DNA from: Cololabis saira
Lineage: Eukaryota; Chordata; Actinopteri; Beloniformes; Belonidae
Assembly (NCBI RefSeq): GCF_033807715.1
Contig: NC_084610.1
Span: 5,451,769 to 5,515,768, forward strand
DNA length: 64,000 nucleotides
Direction: 5' to 3'
Under the pieces are notes generated by a model. The model saw only the letters and a list, made by a program, of their open reading frames with translations, was not told the origin of the DNA and did no database searches. The translations under genes were made by a program, and so were the position numbers. Below are positions 1 to 12,287 of the stretch, piece after piece. Within the stretch, counting starts at the first letter, position 1. Every line of letters begins with the position of its first letter.

Positions 1-194
1 AACGACACTGGTTTCCTTAGCGCCTGTTTTTAATGGACTGATTACTTCATACCTGTGTGAGCTCATTGAGTATACCCTAGCCATTTGTATGTACTGTAGT
101 TTGTAATGTATACTGCCATGGCAGTTGTTAATGCAACGAGGAAAGCAATTACTGTATATAGTGGAGCACTGTCCAATCCAATTATATTTGTTAA

Positions 195-1185
195 GCACTT
201 TTAAAACAACCACAGCTGACTAAAGTGCTATACAGAATGAATAAAGAAACCCTATAGATGTATAGACAAAACAGCTCAAACATAAAATGTTAAATAAAAC
301 AAGTTAAAAGACATATAACATGGGTAAAAGTAACATTCATACAACTAAAGCAATAAAATGGTATAAAATAATAAAAGGATCAAATAAAGTAAAGTCCACT
401 GTCTTGCTAGGTTTCAAAAGCCACGAGGAGGAGGGTTTTGACGAGGGATTTAAAAACAGACGGAGAGGAGGCATGCCTGATGTGCTGAGACGGGTGGTTC
501 CAGAACTTTGGAGCTGCAACAGCAAAGACGCGTTCCCTTCTGAGCTTCCGCTTAGTTTACGGCTCTCAGGAGCAGCTGACCAGCTGAACTGAGAGAGCGA
601 GTAGGAGTATAAGGGTGTAGAAGCACAGAGAGGTCCGGCAGGGCAAGACCATTCAGGGATATAAAAGCAAATAAAAGGATTTAAAAATGAATCCTAAAAT
701 GTATGGCAGTCAGTGGAGTGAGGCTAAAATGAGGGAAATGTGCTTATGCTTGCGTGTGCCAGTTAAAAGGTGTGCTGCAGCATTCTGAACCATATGGAGA
801 CGGGAGATGGAGGAGGCACCAACCCCCACATAAAGGGCATTGCAATAATCTAGCTGAGTGGCGACAACGGCATGGATTACTGTTTCAAACTGTTGCCTTG
901 AAGGAATTGGCTTTATCTTGGCCAGCTTCCTCAAATGATAAAAACTCAATTTGACAACCATCTGGATGTAAAACTTAAGATCTGCATCCACTTTTACCCC
1001 TCGGTTAGTGATGGTTGGTTGGATATGCTGGGCCAAAGAGCCCAGATTTTTTTCTATGAGGGACATACATTTGACTGTCATTTGCATAACCAAAGTATGG
1101 AGCCAAGAAGGAGCAAATACAGAGAGAACAAGAGAGGGCCCAGAACTGAGCCCTGCAGAACCCCACACAAGAAGAGCAGTATAAC
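195..1185 (-). mobile_element. L2-type LINE remnant (reverse transcriptase to 3' end)
   Basis: Read on the minus strand, from about 1180 downward, this gives the L2 reverse-transcriptase C-terminal half. CGVLQGSVLGPLLFSLY lies at about 1170-1110, a broken YADD box (YANDSQMYV or MQMT in two frames) at about 1090, then KNLGSLAQHIQP, LDYCNALYVG, QNAAAHLLTGTRK and LASLH. Past the last in-frame codon come decayed matches to the usual L2 tail (a WNSLP-like region and LFLNPSSK) down to about 400. Several frameshifts and stops separate the blocks, so it is dead. The 5' part of the element is missing, as in typical 5'-truncated LINE insertions. No clear target duplication was seen. Confidence 0.8.
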
Positions 1186-1365
1186 AAGTATAAATATAAC
1201 AATGTGAACAATATAAACTTATATTTAAAACATGAAGCATCCCGATCTGATTTCTCTGCTGCTGAGATAAAGACAAATTGTGCCAACGGGATTATCGAGG
1301 TGCAAACGTGAGAAATAAAGAACAAAGTTGCTGTAACTCGGAGTGTTGCATCCGCAGGAGGAGAG

Positions 1366-1380
1366 ACCGGTCTTAGTCCC
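1366..1380. repeat. Isolated upstream copy of the gg-tcttagtcc motif
   Basis: The sequence accggtcttagtccc is a near match to the core of the 54-bp tandem units that begin 180 bp further on. The motif therefore occurs three times in about 260 bp. Between the copies no other repeat family was recognised. Confidence 0.45.
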
Positions 1381-1545
1381 GGACTCCATCCCCGGAGAAA
1401 CACTTTCTGGATCCTGCAGCACCTGCAGCCGACTCCATATCAGACTCTGAAAGTCGCCTAAACATCTGAAAGCATCATGTTGGTCTGAACCGGGGCAGCT
1501 GGTCCAGTTCAGGGCAGAGATCCAGAAGGATCTTCTTGGTACCTG

Positions 1546-1642
1546 AACCAGCTGATGGTCCAGTCTTAGTCCTGGACCAGCAGATCCAGGTCCAGACTAA
1601 ACCAGCTGATGGTCCAGTCTTAGTCCTGGACCAGCAGGTCGG
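1546..1642. repeat. Two-copy tandem repeat, 54-bp period
   Basis: The 38-base block starting aaccagctgatggtccag occurs at 1546 and again, unchanged, at 1600. The 16 bp between the copies (atccaggtccagacta) is similar in composition. The minus strand reads as SRTKTGPSAG-like repeats, but no protein family was recognised and the frame is probably incidental. Confidence 0.8.
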
Positions 1643-1914
1643 TGTGATCTGATGCATCAGCAGGGTCCTCTAACGGAGTCAAAGCTCCATCAGGATTTGC
1701 AGGTTCCATCGTTGAGCTCCTGCCTTTAGTTGTTTGTTGAGATCATGTGGTTGATTGTGAGATTGTTGCAGTTCCACCCATGTGTAACTTATCTGGTGAT
1801 GTGGGGACTGTCGTGTCCTTCATGTGGTCGTGAACTTATTGTTGACGTCACGTTTCCTCATATTCTGCACTTCACTGCATCACCAGTGAGTGTTGCCAAC
1901 GGACAAAACCTCAG

Positions 1915-2058
1915 AAAAGTGCGTACGTCAGACATGATTTGTGCGTGAAAGACCGCAACTTTCCACGTTCAAATCACTCTTTTAACATCAAACCATGAGC
2001 GTAGAAAGTGGCGTACGCACGTTTTTTGTGCGTTGCACATTTTGTACATGAGGCCCCA
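1915..2058. mobile_element. Possible end of a non-autonomous DNA transposon
   Basis: The segment has two gtacg-rich patches (gtgcgtacgtcag at about 1919 and gtggcgtacgcacg at about 2008) and ends in tgtacatgaggcccc. That is the style of teleost MITE ends of the Harbinger/ISL2EU type ('...aatgaggcccc'). The opposite end was not found, so this may be only a fragment. Confidence 0.35.
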
Positions 2059-2275
2059 GGTGTCTAAGCCACCTGATCCGGCTCCTCTCAATATGGTGGA
2101 GCAGCAGCTCTACTCTGAGCTCCTCCTGCATGACTGCGCTTCTCACCCCATCTCTCAATGAGATCCTGTGGAGGAAACTCATTTTGGCGCTTGTATCATC
2201 GATCTCGTTCCTCCGGGTCACTACCCACAACTCATAACCACAGGTGAGGGTGGGAGCGTAGACTAACTGGTAAAT
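2058..2275 (-). mobile_element. RTE-like LINE ORF2 C-terminal fragment
   Basis: The minus strand gives ELWVVTRRNEIDD, AKMSFLHRI, SLRDGVRSAVMQEELRVE and LLHHIERSRIRWLRHL. These are the blocks that follow the reverse transcriptase in the abundant teleost RTE-like LINE ('WVVTER..S..QAAEMSFLRR..SLRDRVRSS.IREELGVEPLLL.IERSQMRWLGHL'). Related pieces lie at 12500, 37220 and 44880. Confidence 0.75.
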
Positions 2276-2289
2276 AGAGGGCGTCGCCT

Positions 2290-2452
2290 TTCAGTTCAGC
2301 TTCTCCGGATGAAAGATCTGGACTGCAGGCAGACCAGTTCAGCACCCAGGCCATGCAGATGTCATGGATGCAGTATGTGGTTTAACATTGTCTTGCTGAA
2401 ATATGCAAGGCCTTCCCTGAAAGAGACATCATCTGGATGGAAGCATATGTTG
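2290..2452. repeat. Teleost interspersed repeat fragment, family unnamed
   Basis: The wording of this stretch (ctggactgcaggcagaccag, attgtcttgctgaaatatgc, aaggccttccctgaaa, catatgttgctc) is one I recognise as a recurrent dispersed repeat in fish genomes. I cannot assign a superfamily. It ends in a C-run followed by an A-run at 2458-2479. Confidence 0.5.
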
Positions 2453-4690
2453 CTCAAACCCCCCCCCACCCAAAAAAAAGATTGCTAATTTTTGAAGCAT
2501 GTTGCATTTTCTGCTGGAAATTAAAATTGCTATCTGAATACATTTTTAAACGAAATAATCTGGTGTTTCTTTATGGTCAGAAACCTCATTGCTACCTCGA
2601 TATTACATGGGAATCACTAACCCTTGGCCAGGTAGAGTCTATAGTCTATGTTTATAGGGCGCATCATTCTGTCAAAATTGAAATAGGGATTACGATTTCT
2701 GAAATAATCATATACAGTATGTCCAACCGATAAATATTTGCTTAAGTCCCCTCCTTTTCTTGAAAACGCCCTTCTCCTATCTAAACGGCTTCTTTCAAGG
2801 ACTTCCCAGATCGTTCCTTGAAACAAACTATCTGGCATGTAATTTTACCAGGTTTAAAAAAAAAAAAATCTGGCAAGCTTAATAAAGATGATGTTGCAAA
2901 ATTCTGTTATTGTCGACCTGGTAGCAGCTTATAAAATCTTTTGTTCACAGATCATAAAAAAGCACATGGACGATTAAATCCAACAGATATGCAGTCGCCA
3001 TGAGGAGTACTATTTAAGGATGCTGTCATTTTTTTTTTGTTTTCACCTGTGTTTGCTTCTGCAACAAGTGTCAGCATTAAACTATGCTGAAACATCAGTG
3101 ACAAAGATAAAAGTGATCGAGGTGTGCACCTCTTTGCTCGACTAGAACGGGCTGCACCTGCAGGAACAAAGCAGAAAGCATGACTTCATCCAGTGAAAGC
3201 TGCACCTCACATGAAAGACTGTTTTGTTTTGCTATTGTAGCTTTAATACTAACACCAGCTTTTATTCATCTGTGACAATCAAAGTTAGGAAGGGGGCGAA
3301 ATAAGAGCGGTCGATGTTCACCTGTCAGGATGGCAGATGCTTGTGGGTGCTCTTCTGTCTTTTCATGCAACATTGTTGTAGCTCTGCAGGAACTATTACT
3401 ATTACTTACAAACATTTAGAACGGATATTTCTTTTTTTTTATACACAACTACAAAAGAACAATGGGAAAAAAATAGATGTGTCAATTACCCCACAATTAA
3501 CGAGCTATACGATACACCAGGGAAGCGGCACGGTGATCTTACTGGAAGCAGGATGGCACACGGAGGGTGCTAATTTTCCCTGCGTTAAGAGCTGTAATTA
3601 TGCAAACGCTGCTGGGCGCCGAAGGCGCTAACAACCTTCCATTCCAGGCGACAGTCCCAACCTTTTATGAGCTCTTCAGCTGGTTCAGAGGCTAATGAAA
3701 CTGTGGTTCGCCCGGCTTACGCGCCCCTCCACCTGTCACCCTGGATCTTTGTGTCACTGCATAGAGATGAGGCCCTGTGGCGGCCATTGTGCATTCTAGG
3801 AGCACAATAGCGTGAAACATCTTTGGAGAGCAGGGATGGGGAATGGAAGAGAGGAGCACTTGACCTCCTCGTTGGCCCTGTCCTCCACCTCTCTCTGTCT
3901 CTCCATGTAAATGCCATCTCACTCTGAGGGAAGGGCTCTCAGTCCCATCTATGAGGCCTGCAGCAAAGAGTCGGTAAAGGTGGGTTTAGACCGAGAGGAT
4001 CAGCTCAGGTAACTGTGGTAAATCCCCACAATAAAATAAATAAATGAAATAACATATTCAAAATAAAAAAACAACAAACATAATTTTATTAATTTCAAAA
4101 GTATCCATCAGCTGCAGTCATAGGCCCTGTTTTGATCTTGGAGAAAAACAAGTCCTGAAAATCAGATCTCAAGCGGGCAGCGGTTGCCATGCATCTTTCT
4201 ACCTGGCATTAAAATGTGTAACATGTGTTCGGATCTTGCTTTCCCGTTTTATGCGGCAAGAAGAAACCCACTTGTCATTTGTCAAGATAAAGTTCATTAA
4301 CGCCCAACAAAAAAGAAGGCAAAGCCAGAAATGATAGACGTAAGAAGATAAAGAAGATTCACCAAAAACTTTTCCCATTTAAACTTCATTCCAAGTAGGA
4401 TATGGACGATAAAAATCAGGGTATATACCATAGAAAGAAAGATCCATTACAGACGCAAAGAAGAAATTGAATGACAGAACGTCATCTCAGTCATTCATGT
4501 GCAAAATCAAATAGTGTATTGCCTGAGCAGATCATTTTAGTTCATGCTGTGCTCCCTAAATCCATTCCCACACATGTTCACGTTCAGGCACAACAATCCA
4601 AGACGACTTCAAATGCATCGTGACTCAATGGATCCGAATCCATCGTTGCACCAACCTGTGTCTGGGGACTAGACTTTTGCTGATGTGATT
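2453..4690. other. Intronic stretch, nothing recognised
   Basis: No exon, RNA gene or known repeat was seen. Notable only are homopolymer runs (C then A at 2458-2479, A at 2857-2869, T at 3029-3039). The 105-codon frame at 3314-3631 has no recognisable domain and was judged chance. Confidence 0.55.
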
Positions 4691-4769
4691 TTTCCACAAA
4701 AGAATTTGGGGATTTTCCACCGTCAAGTTACTGTAGATCGGGAGCATCAGCCGACATGCATGTTAAATT

Positions 4770-5281
4770 TCCTCCACCAGGCCTTGATTACATCAATACC
4801 AGGTTCTAGCAATCTCCATCCCAGCTTTTTCAGGAGTACTTTTCCCAATTTTCAGTTAGGTTCAGAGTTCTTCTTTATTGGAACACCTTACCACTCAATA
4901 TTAGAGAATGCTCGAGCACAAGTAATTTCAAAAAACAAATCACAACTTTTTTGCTAACCCAGCTTAGCAAAGCTTAACAACTAATTTCCAGAACTTCTCT
5001 GCACATCCTCATCAGATTCCTGTTTTTCTAGTAATTTAGCTTATTCTCCTTAGTTGTCCTATGTTTTACATATCTCTGTAGATATTGTTTGTTTCATTAT
5101 AGGAGGACCACTCGACAAGCCCTTATGGGTTTTTTCGGTTCCTCCTGCACATTTTTTCTGTTACATTGTATTTCTTTTTTTGTTTCCTTTTTTTTTCCTA
5201 CATACTGCTCGTCTGAATTTTTGGCGGTTGTATATATTTTTTTATGTGCAAATAAACTAAACTAAACTAAAACTAAACTAG
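4770..5281 (+). mobile_element. 3' end of a Rex/CR1-superfamily LINE
   Basis: The plus strand gives WNTLPLNIREC, SNFKKQITTFLL and a stop near 4978 (the usual 'WNSLP..IR...S...FK..LKTFLL' C-terminus). A 3' UTR with cactcgacaagcccttatggg follows, then AATAAA at 5251 and a tail of (aaact) units, 5254-5281. Upstream coding is frameshifted and fades out at about 4770, so this is a 5'-truncated copy. The short-repeat tail instead of poly(A) is typical of the CR1/L2/Rex group. Confidence 0.75.
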
Positions 5282-7322
5282 TTGGGCACATTTACACATT
5301 TATCATTCCAGCTGTCTCTTAGCTGTGCATTAGGGGTTATCGTTTGTCTAGACAGTACTGCTTTTACTCTGAACACATTTTCTTCATCCCGATCACCCCT
5401 CTTGCCCCTGTTGCTAAAAAAGAAAACCACCACCATTTAATAATACCACTAATAATCCAGCTGCCACGTGCTTTATCATTGGGACGTATTGGGAAGCCAA
5501 TAATCAGTGCTTTGTTCTCTTTGATTCCACAGAGTTTCCGTTCCACATGTCCAATTTCCTTTAGCCCTCACTTTGCCTTAAGGGATGACACTGACTCAGG
5601 ATAACTGCACATGGCTAAACTCAGACACATATCCACCACATTTGATTCAGTCCTGCATTTTTTTTGGGCCTAGTCATTAGCCATGTAAATGCCAGTATAT
5701 GACACCGGGCCCTACAATGCATACTCACCCAAGTTTGGCTCCTTTCAGGGTCTTTGGGCCACATATGGTCCACATAGCGCTTGTCAGTACTGTAGTTGAG
5801 CCGTAAATTGCCTGGAGTAGAGCCAAATATGTCTGCAATTTGGCTAAAGTCTCTTTAAATCATATCAGAAGATTTTGCTTCAAAGGTTTTTTAAGAAGAG
5901 AGGAGGAGTCTGAACACTGCATGTCTGAAAACAGTGTTTTCGTGTATAGCTATATATCAAAACAGCTTCTACTTGCTGCCAATGCAAATTCTTTTTCACT
6001 CCAAAATATCTTATCTCATAACATGTAGAATTATCTTAATTATACCTTAAGAGGTTGGTCTGAGCCAAAAAAGAGACTCCCAGATCAAAAGGACACAAAA
6101 GTATGTGTCTATACAGTATAAAGCCAGCACCTGGATAAAGTGCAAATATTGCTGAAGGGCAGACACGGTGAAAGAAATGTGATAGAGTGAAGCCTGAATT
6201 ACTGCCGCACAGTAAATTAATGGCATAAAGCCACTCTCTCAGACAGTGAGAAGAGCGATCACGAGTCCTGAATAATGACTGAGCGAGAGGCACTAATCTC
6301 TGACGAACACGTTGATCTGAGCAGGTTAGAGCAAGGACATAAAAGAAATAAGTCCACCGCGGGCTGACGAGGTCATGACGCACAGTGGAGAGGATGAAAG
6401 TGGATCGTAAAAATCCCCAGACTCACCGTAACCTGTAACCTTTGTTTGACTCAAGATCTCAGTTCCACATTTCTGAGAATACAACACAGGCCAGGCATGG
6501 CACACACACTCCAGGAGCTGGCTCCGCATACAGTATGAGACAGCAGAGATTCCTGAGGATGCACGCCTTGAGAATAGCTGAGCTGCACAATCACTGAGAG
6601 CTTTTTATTTGCAGCTGAAATAGAGCCCGCGGAAAACGGGAAGGCTTTGGTGTGAGAACTCTCTTCTTCGTTTCATCTTGCCGTTTTTCCTTTTTTTTTT
6701 TCTCTCCTCTGTTTCCCAGCTGTGCTGCACTGAACTCGTGAAGCCACGCTCCCATTTCTCTTTAAAAAAATGATAGAGTTCAGAAAGGAGAGCTGGTTAA
6801 AGAAGATGTAGAGCATCTTTCATTTCTCTCCCTCTCTCCTGGCTGGTGTTTGCTGGAGATAAGCCGGGTAAAGAGTGTCTCTGTCTGCGTCTCGACACAG
6901 AGCACACACCTCAGTGACCGTGTCATTCATTTCTCGCTGTCGCCGACGTCTGCGGATGTGCGGTGTGTTTGTACCCCAAACTTGTGATAGATTCACCTCT
7001 CGGAGGGAAACTTTGAGACTTCAAGAAACACTCTGTGACACATGTCGATGTGGAGCTTTATGGACAGACGCCCTCCGCCCATCCGGCCCTCAGGTCTCGG
7101 CGGCGGCCCTGGCATTACACAGTGAGTTAGCCACTAGATTGATGCAGCTTTAATGAAGAGTCCTTCAGCCTCGGTGACATCATTAGCGGTTGTGGGCCAC
7201 TTTGTCGCAGCCCTGAGCTTCTCTTCTGGGGAAAATGGGTCAGTGTGAGTGACAGACAGGAGAGCTGGCCAGCAGACTGGAAAAACGGTGCCAGGTGGCA
7301 GCATGGTGATGCCTTACATTTA
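5282..7322. other. Intronic stretch, nothing recognised
   Basis: No gene or known mobile element was seen. A pyrimidine-rich tract lies at about 6658-6720. Frames such as 6036-6383 (minus) lack any domain pattern. Confidence 0.5.
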
Positions 7323-7323
7323 T

Positions 7324-7905
7324 TAGGGCCCGAGCACTGACAGTGCGAAGGCCCTATTGTATCTGTAGGATTTTTTTTTTTCCTCGTTTTTATTTTTCTT
7401 CTTCCGACGAAATGAGGGCCTTTTTTCCCCCTAAACGTGCCCCAAAAGTCACCAAATTTTTCATGCAAGCCAGGCCTGGCGAAAAATCTGATATTTAATA
7501 GTTTTCATTAATGGGCGTGGCCTAATGGCTCAACAGCGCCCCCTAGAAAGCTTTGTGCCTCAAGTCCCACAATACGGTTTGACGTACATGCACGAAAATC
7601 GGTATCATGTCGCAACTTAAAGAAAAGTCTCTTGGCGCCATGGCCGAAACCGAACAGGAAGTCGGCCATTTTGAATTAATCGTGTAATTTTGCCGCAATT
7701 TATGCCATGTCTTCGGCCGCTTCTTCGCCCAAGACGTAACATGCACCCAGGTGTGTTATACATCAAAATGTGCGTCTCGATCCTGCAACAATGCGCATTA
7801 CTTTTTTCAGTCAAAAGCGTTACCGTGGCGAAGATAGACGCCAAAAAGCGTGACCCCCCATCATCTGATTGGTCCATATTTGATAGTTCCTACTTTCTGC
7901 CATAA
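7324..7905 (+). mobile_element. 'GGGCCC-GAGCAC' teleost repeat, copy 1 (3' truncated)
   Basis: The copy starts with an imperfect hairpin, agggcccgagcact / agtgcgaaggccct (7324-7354, 11 of 14 pairs). It then runs through atgagggcc, gggcgtggcctaatggctcaacagcgcccccta, ggaagtcggccattttgaatt and ctgattggtcc. It is collinear with 24818-25860 but stops after the first 'cataacttttgaat', where the second copy carries its 139-bp array. No protein is encoded. The superfamily is unknown to me, although the repeat is common in fish introns. Confidence 0.7.
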
Positions 7906-8868
7906 CTTTTGAATTGAATTTTTATTACTGAAGCACAAGTACTCCTGAGGTGCTTTTTACTGTTTTAGAGGGAGATCTTTTTATCAAGTGTCTAATTCTC
8001 AGGCCACCTTTAGTGAGCTGCTTAGCATGCCAAGAATTTCACAACCAAGTGATGCAGTTGCCGCTTTATGAGGGAATCCTACTTTGTCTCTTTTCTGTTC
8101 TTCACAGAAAATGAGATTGGGATGATTGGCATTTGATCGTTGATCTCTGAGTTTAATTCACTAACGCTCATATCCAGAGTGAGCCAGCAGAAGCTCAGTC
8201 AGATGCACTTTGGAAGCTTTTACACCTTGGAAAGTTAAACCAAATGTACTTGATGAGTTGGTAAACATGCATGCATTCATCCCTTTGCTTGCTTTTATTT
8301 AGTTTCGTAATTTCAAACCACGTAAGAACATCCTCCTGTAAGCATTTTGAAATGGTTGAGGGCAAAGGTGGCTCAACTAGGGATGTGGCTGCTGCTACAG
8401 GGAGCAGCCGGCGAGCTGGACGCCACTAAAATGGACATTTTCCAATTAACTCTGGCTGGTAGCTTCCAACTGGATGTGATGTAGCTATTTCCAACTGTTT
8501 AGTTAAGTTTCCCCCTGGATCCTTCCAGGCCAGGCCAGGCACGTCACACAAATCTGTTAGCATGCTTAAGAGCACAATAACCTATTATCTCTGAAATAAG
8601 AGCCATCATGCCTGTTCCGTGAGGAAGTTAAGGGCCAAGTAGCAAAAGCTTGACAGCTGCTCGTTTTCCCTGTTGAGTGATGTACCGGTTTGTTAGCCAA
8701 AGGAACAGGCCCTTTGGAAACCTTGAGGTACCCGGAGACAATCGCAGAGGCCTGTTAGTGCAGTTAAGAGCAAAACAAGACGTATGATCTGTAGAATAAG
8801 ATAAATGATGCCGTCTCACCTCTTAATTCATAGCTCAGGTGTCAACTTCTCCAAAAATCCTAAACACT
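7906..8868. other. Intronic stretch, nothing recognised
   Basis: No coding pattern, RNA gene or repeat family was seen here. Confidence 0.5.
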
Positions 8869-8869
8869 G

Positions 8870-9185
8870 AGTAGTTAAAGTGACATCTAGCCATTTATCT
8901 TTGACTTGGATAAATGTAGCTGTCTTTAAAAAAAAAAGAACAAGGCCACTATTATGCATACATTTGTTTTTATTTACCTTCACTACATGAGGTACGGTTT
9001 ATCAAAACGCAGCCTCCATACAGTTAACAGTGATGTGAAATCTAGCGATGGAGACCAAAACACTTTTTTTTTTTTACTGGGCTGAGAATATGTGTTTCTC
9101 CTTGAATATGGGAGTCACCCCCTAGTGGTCAATGGAGGTACTGCAATTATTCTTGCTTCAGAGTTCCATTTCCCTCTTTCCTTCC
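8870..9185 (+). repeat. Teleost interspersed repeat with 'cccctagtggtca' end
   Basis: The blocks aaagtgacatctagccattt, attatgcatacatttg, ctacatgaggtacggttt, gatggagaccaaaacac and gtcaccccctagtggtca, in this order, match a dispersed element I recognise in fish introns, probably a non-autonomous DNA transposon. Both terminal boundaries are uncertain. Confidence 0.5.
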
Positions 9186-10590
9186 TCCTTTTCAAACACA
9201 CACAGACTTGTGGCATATTGGCTGATAATTGTCATTTTAGCATAGCAGCCATTTCTGCCCGCCATAACTAGCTCTTGCTTGGCTTCCTCCTCCTTTTTCT
9301 TCCATTTTAAATCTTCCCCTCCCACTTTCCACACACCATTTGTCCATATATACTGCTGTCCCTCCTTAAGCTGCTCTCCTTAGCCACTCTCAGCCAGCCC
9401 GCAGCCCAGAACATTTGTATCTGTCAAAATTCGTGCAGAGTATGTATGTGTGGAGATGAAATGTGAGCATTGCAACGCTGAACTTTGCATGAACTGTTAT
9501 TTTGTACTTTTAGAGCATTACTCAAAAACTGCGGACCGACAAAAGGGGAAAAGAGAAAACGGATTGAACTCTTTAAAGTGCACTCTAAACTTGAAGGAGT
9601 GAATTTGCTGTTTGAAGTCGTCGTGTTGAAAACACATCTCAAAATTCAAACTAAAGACTTGTTTTTTCCTTCTTAGCTTCGTGTATCAGCTAATTTTACT
9701 GGGAATTAAAGTTTTTATAATGGCAATAACTCATATTCCGATCCATGCTCTCAGTTTAATACCTTCTCTGATTACTTTTGATGAGCAAGATGATTGTTAG
9801 AGTTCCTATGGCAACCGCATACCCCCTTGACCCCCTTCACATTCACTTAACAATCCCACAGATGCCTAATTGTTTCTCTAATGATGCCGAGTCTAATGGG
9901 ACTGTTTATGCTATTTATTTGATAGCACTGGCCCAGTAATTAGACTGCACCTCACTTCATTAAACAGCAGTGGGGAGAGATTAGGCCATGTGGCACATGT
10001 GACAGCAATAGAGAAAATTAAAAAAACACAGCTCCGATGACGGAGATGCACAACCGAGTGACTCTCAGAAAGCAGAAAGCACACACACAAGGGAAACCTG
10101 TGGTCAGTTGGGATGGAGATGGCACTTTGAATTCAGATTGCTGTTCATTTGAAAACTGCATTTATTTATGCAAAATAAAAATTCAGCGTTCTGTACATGA
10201 TTTCTCAGCATTTTATGCAAATGCTTCAACCCAAATATAATCAAATGGGAGGCAGAAATATTGTATTTCTTTGTTTTGGTCTCGCTATGGATCACAGTAG
10301 CGCTAACAAACCTGGGGTAGGGTCGAACAATTAATGGTCAAATTATTAGGCTTTTAAAAAAAAATGTTTTATCTTGACAAAGTCCTGAAACTAACTAGTC
10401 TGACGCAGACTGTGACTCAAAAAAATACAACAAAAAACATGTTTTTTTCAGATCACGCAGCCTCTTTTTTCTCTTTTCACTGTTGTTAATGGCAAATCCA
10501 TCCATCCTCTTTACTTCGTCTTCCTGTTCAGGGTCGTGAGGGTCTGCTGAACTCTATTTTTTGGGCAAAGTACACACCGGGGCATGTCAC
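9186..10590. other. Intronic stretch, nothing recognised
   Basis: AT-rich sequence without recognisable genes or repeats. The frames at 9424-9642 (minus) and 10037-10240 (plus) show no domain. Confidence 0.5.
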
Positions 10591-10592
10591 CA

Positions 10593-10700
10593 GTAGTAAA
10601 TGGTAAATGGATTGCATTTAAAAGAGCACTTTTCTAGTCTTGCTGACCACTCAAATCCCATGTAGCTGTCCACACAGCACTCGCTATGGAAACTGTATAC
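10593..10700 (+). repeat. 'gtaaatggtaaatgg' teleost repeat, 5' part
   Basis: gtaaatggtaaatgg is followed by gcatttaaaagagcacttttctagtcttgctgaccactcaaa. This is a degraded start of a very common fish short repeat ('aaatggtctgtatttatatagcgcttttctagtcttgatgaccactcaaagcg'). The rest is missing here. A piece of what looks like the other end of the same family lies at 62470. Confidence 0.6.
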
Positions 10701-12287
10701 AGATTTGTCTCGTGACTCTATGGAGACCTTTTTTTTTTTTAAATCATGTATTTCCAATCAAAAACTGAATGCGCTGCAGTCCACATGGGGCTCCGTATAC
10801 GTCGGGACGCTTTGACATGTGGACCATGAAGCCCAGAGTCGTAGCACCAATCTTCCGATTGTCAGCTGACTAGTTTCCCTCCTGCATTAGAACAGCTGTC
10901 TCCACCCCCAGTGGACACAGTAAAAGCTGCACATCCAGCAACAATGCCAAACAAGGCAAACAATGTTTACTGCAAAGCCATGAGGCAGGGAAGGGCAAAG
11001 CAAAGCCTCACACTGACCAAAGCCCAGTATCGGAATACATTTTACCTTTTGCCAGTACATTTATGATGTGTACTGAAACAAAAATATCTATTTTAGGTAA
11101 TAGGAACATTTAGCTGGCCTAGAATTTGGAAAAAAAACACACAAAAAAACACTTCCTTTGCAACATCTTGCTGTATGTCTCACTTTATTCATTGGGTAAG
11201 GTGTTTTTGGCTCGACAGCACCCACGTGGGGTCCTGACGCTGTTCTACTGTGCTTGAAAACCAGTCAGTGGCCTTACGTTTGTCTTGACATCAGGGGTCA
11301 GAAACATGTTGATTGTTTATCTTGTCAGTGGTGTACCACTAGTATAAATACAAAATAAGTACATAAGTACAAAAATATAAATATATGATGCTACAAAAAA
11401 TAGTTTTTGAACTGATTTTCTCAATGGAAAACAAAATGATGCAGAGAAAAGATGCTTCAGTAAAGGAAAAGCTGTGATGTGGCTGTGCAGGTGTGAAACT
11501 ACAACAGCTCCAAAGACGAAGAACAAAAGCCACATTCAACACATTTTAATAGCCTTTTTTCCACACAGTCTGGAAAAAGGCTAGTACTTGGAAGAAAAAA
11601 CTGGAAGAAGAAAGTAAAAAGCAGCAGAGGTGAACCATATAATTTGGATCAGTTGATCACATTCAACTTCTTGTAATCAAATTGATCTACATGAATCCAA
11701 ATTAATGGGACTGTGATAATAATCAGCCTGCTACACTTACTCTCTGGGAATAAAAGCAGACTGCAATAATTTAACATTGCTCATGTTGAATGTTGAAGTA
11801 AGGAATATTGGGATGTCACTATCTCAGTTTACTTCATAAAGGATAGCCCAGTGTATCCTATGCTAAAGGAGATAAATAAGGAATGTTGAAGCTTATTTTC
11901 TTGGCATTTAGAGAATTCGACCAGATCTTATCCTAGATACCGTTCAGATATTTCTAGGAAATTTAAATTAAGAACATTTGTAAAAGCAAAAAGGATGATT
12001 CAACTGGACCATTGTGCATTTTAGTCTAGACCTGCATCTAAAATGCCCTCAATTGTTGAAATGTACTTAGCTCCATTAAAGTGGTTCAAGAAAAAGCCAC
12101 TAGTTTCCATCTCTGTCCAAGGTGCTGAAAAACTAGAATTCTCTCTTTTTTTTGGTTTTGTCCTTATCCGTAACAATGACACATTAAGCCTTGGCTTATC
12201 TCTGATCTGTTCACAGTCGACACTCAAGATATCGTCACTCACCACTTCCCAATGTGCTGATACTTTCAGACAATTCAACGAACATAC
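10701..12287. other. Intron next to the erbb4 exon, nothing recognised
   Basis: No repeat family was identified. The sequence immediately downstream of the donor (12000-12287) is unique-looking. A T-run lies at 10730-10740. Confidence 0.5.

Larger units (their letters stand above)
1..12287 (-). other. erbb4: erbb4 intron 2, 5' part (inferred)
   Basis: Everything to the left of the donor (gt at 12286-12287 on the minus strand) should be intron 2, since the next exon, starting around the EVTGYV block of the L1 domain, was not found in any minus-strand frame. It contains L2, RTE-like and Rex-like fragments and three other interspersed repeats, described separately. Confidence 0.7.

Noticed and set aside
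3314..3631. 105-codon plus ORF with a hydrophobic start resembling a signal peptide
   Set aside because: The sequence after the hydrophobic stretch is low in pattern and crosses a T-run. It matches no secreted family and is the wrong strand for the gene here.
12000..12287. Search for erbb4 exon 3 downstream of exon 2
   Set aside because: No EVTGYV/LIALN-type block was found in the minus strand from 1 to 12287, so exon 3 must lie outside the window.
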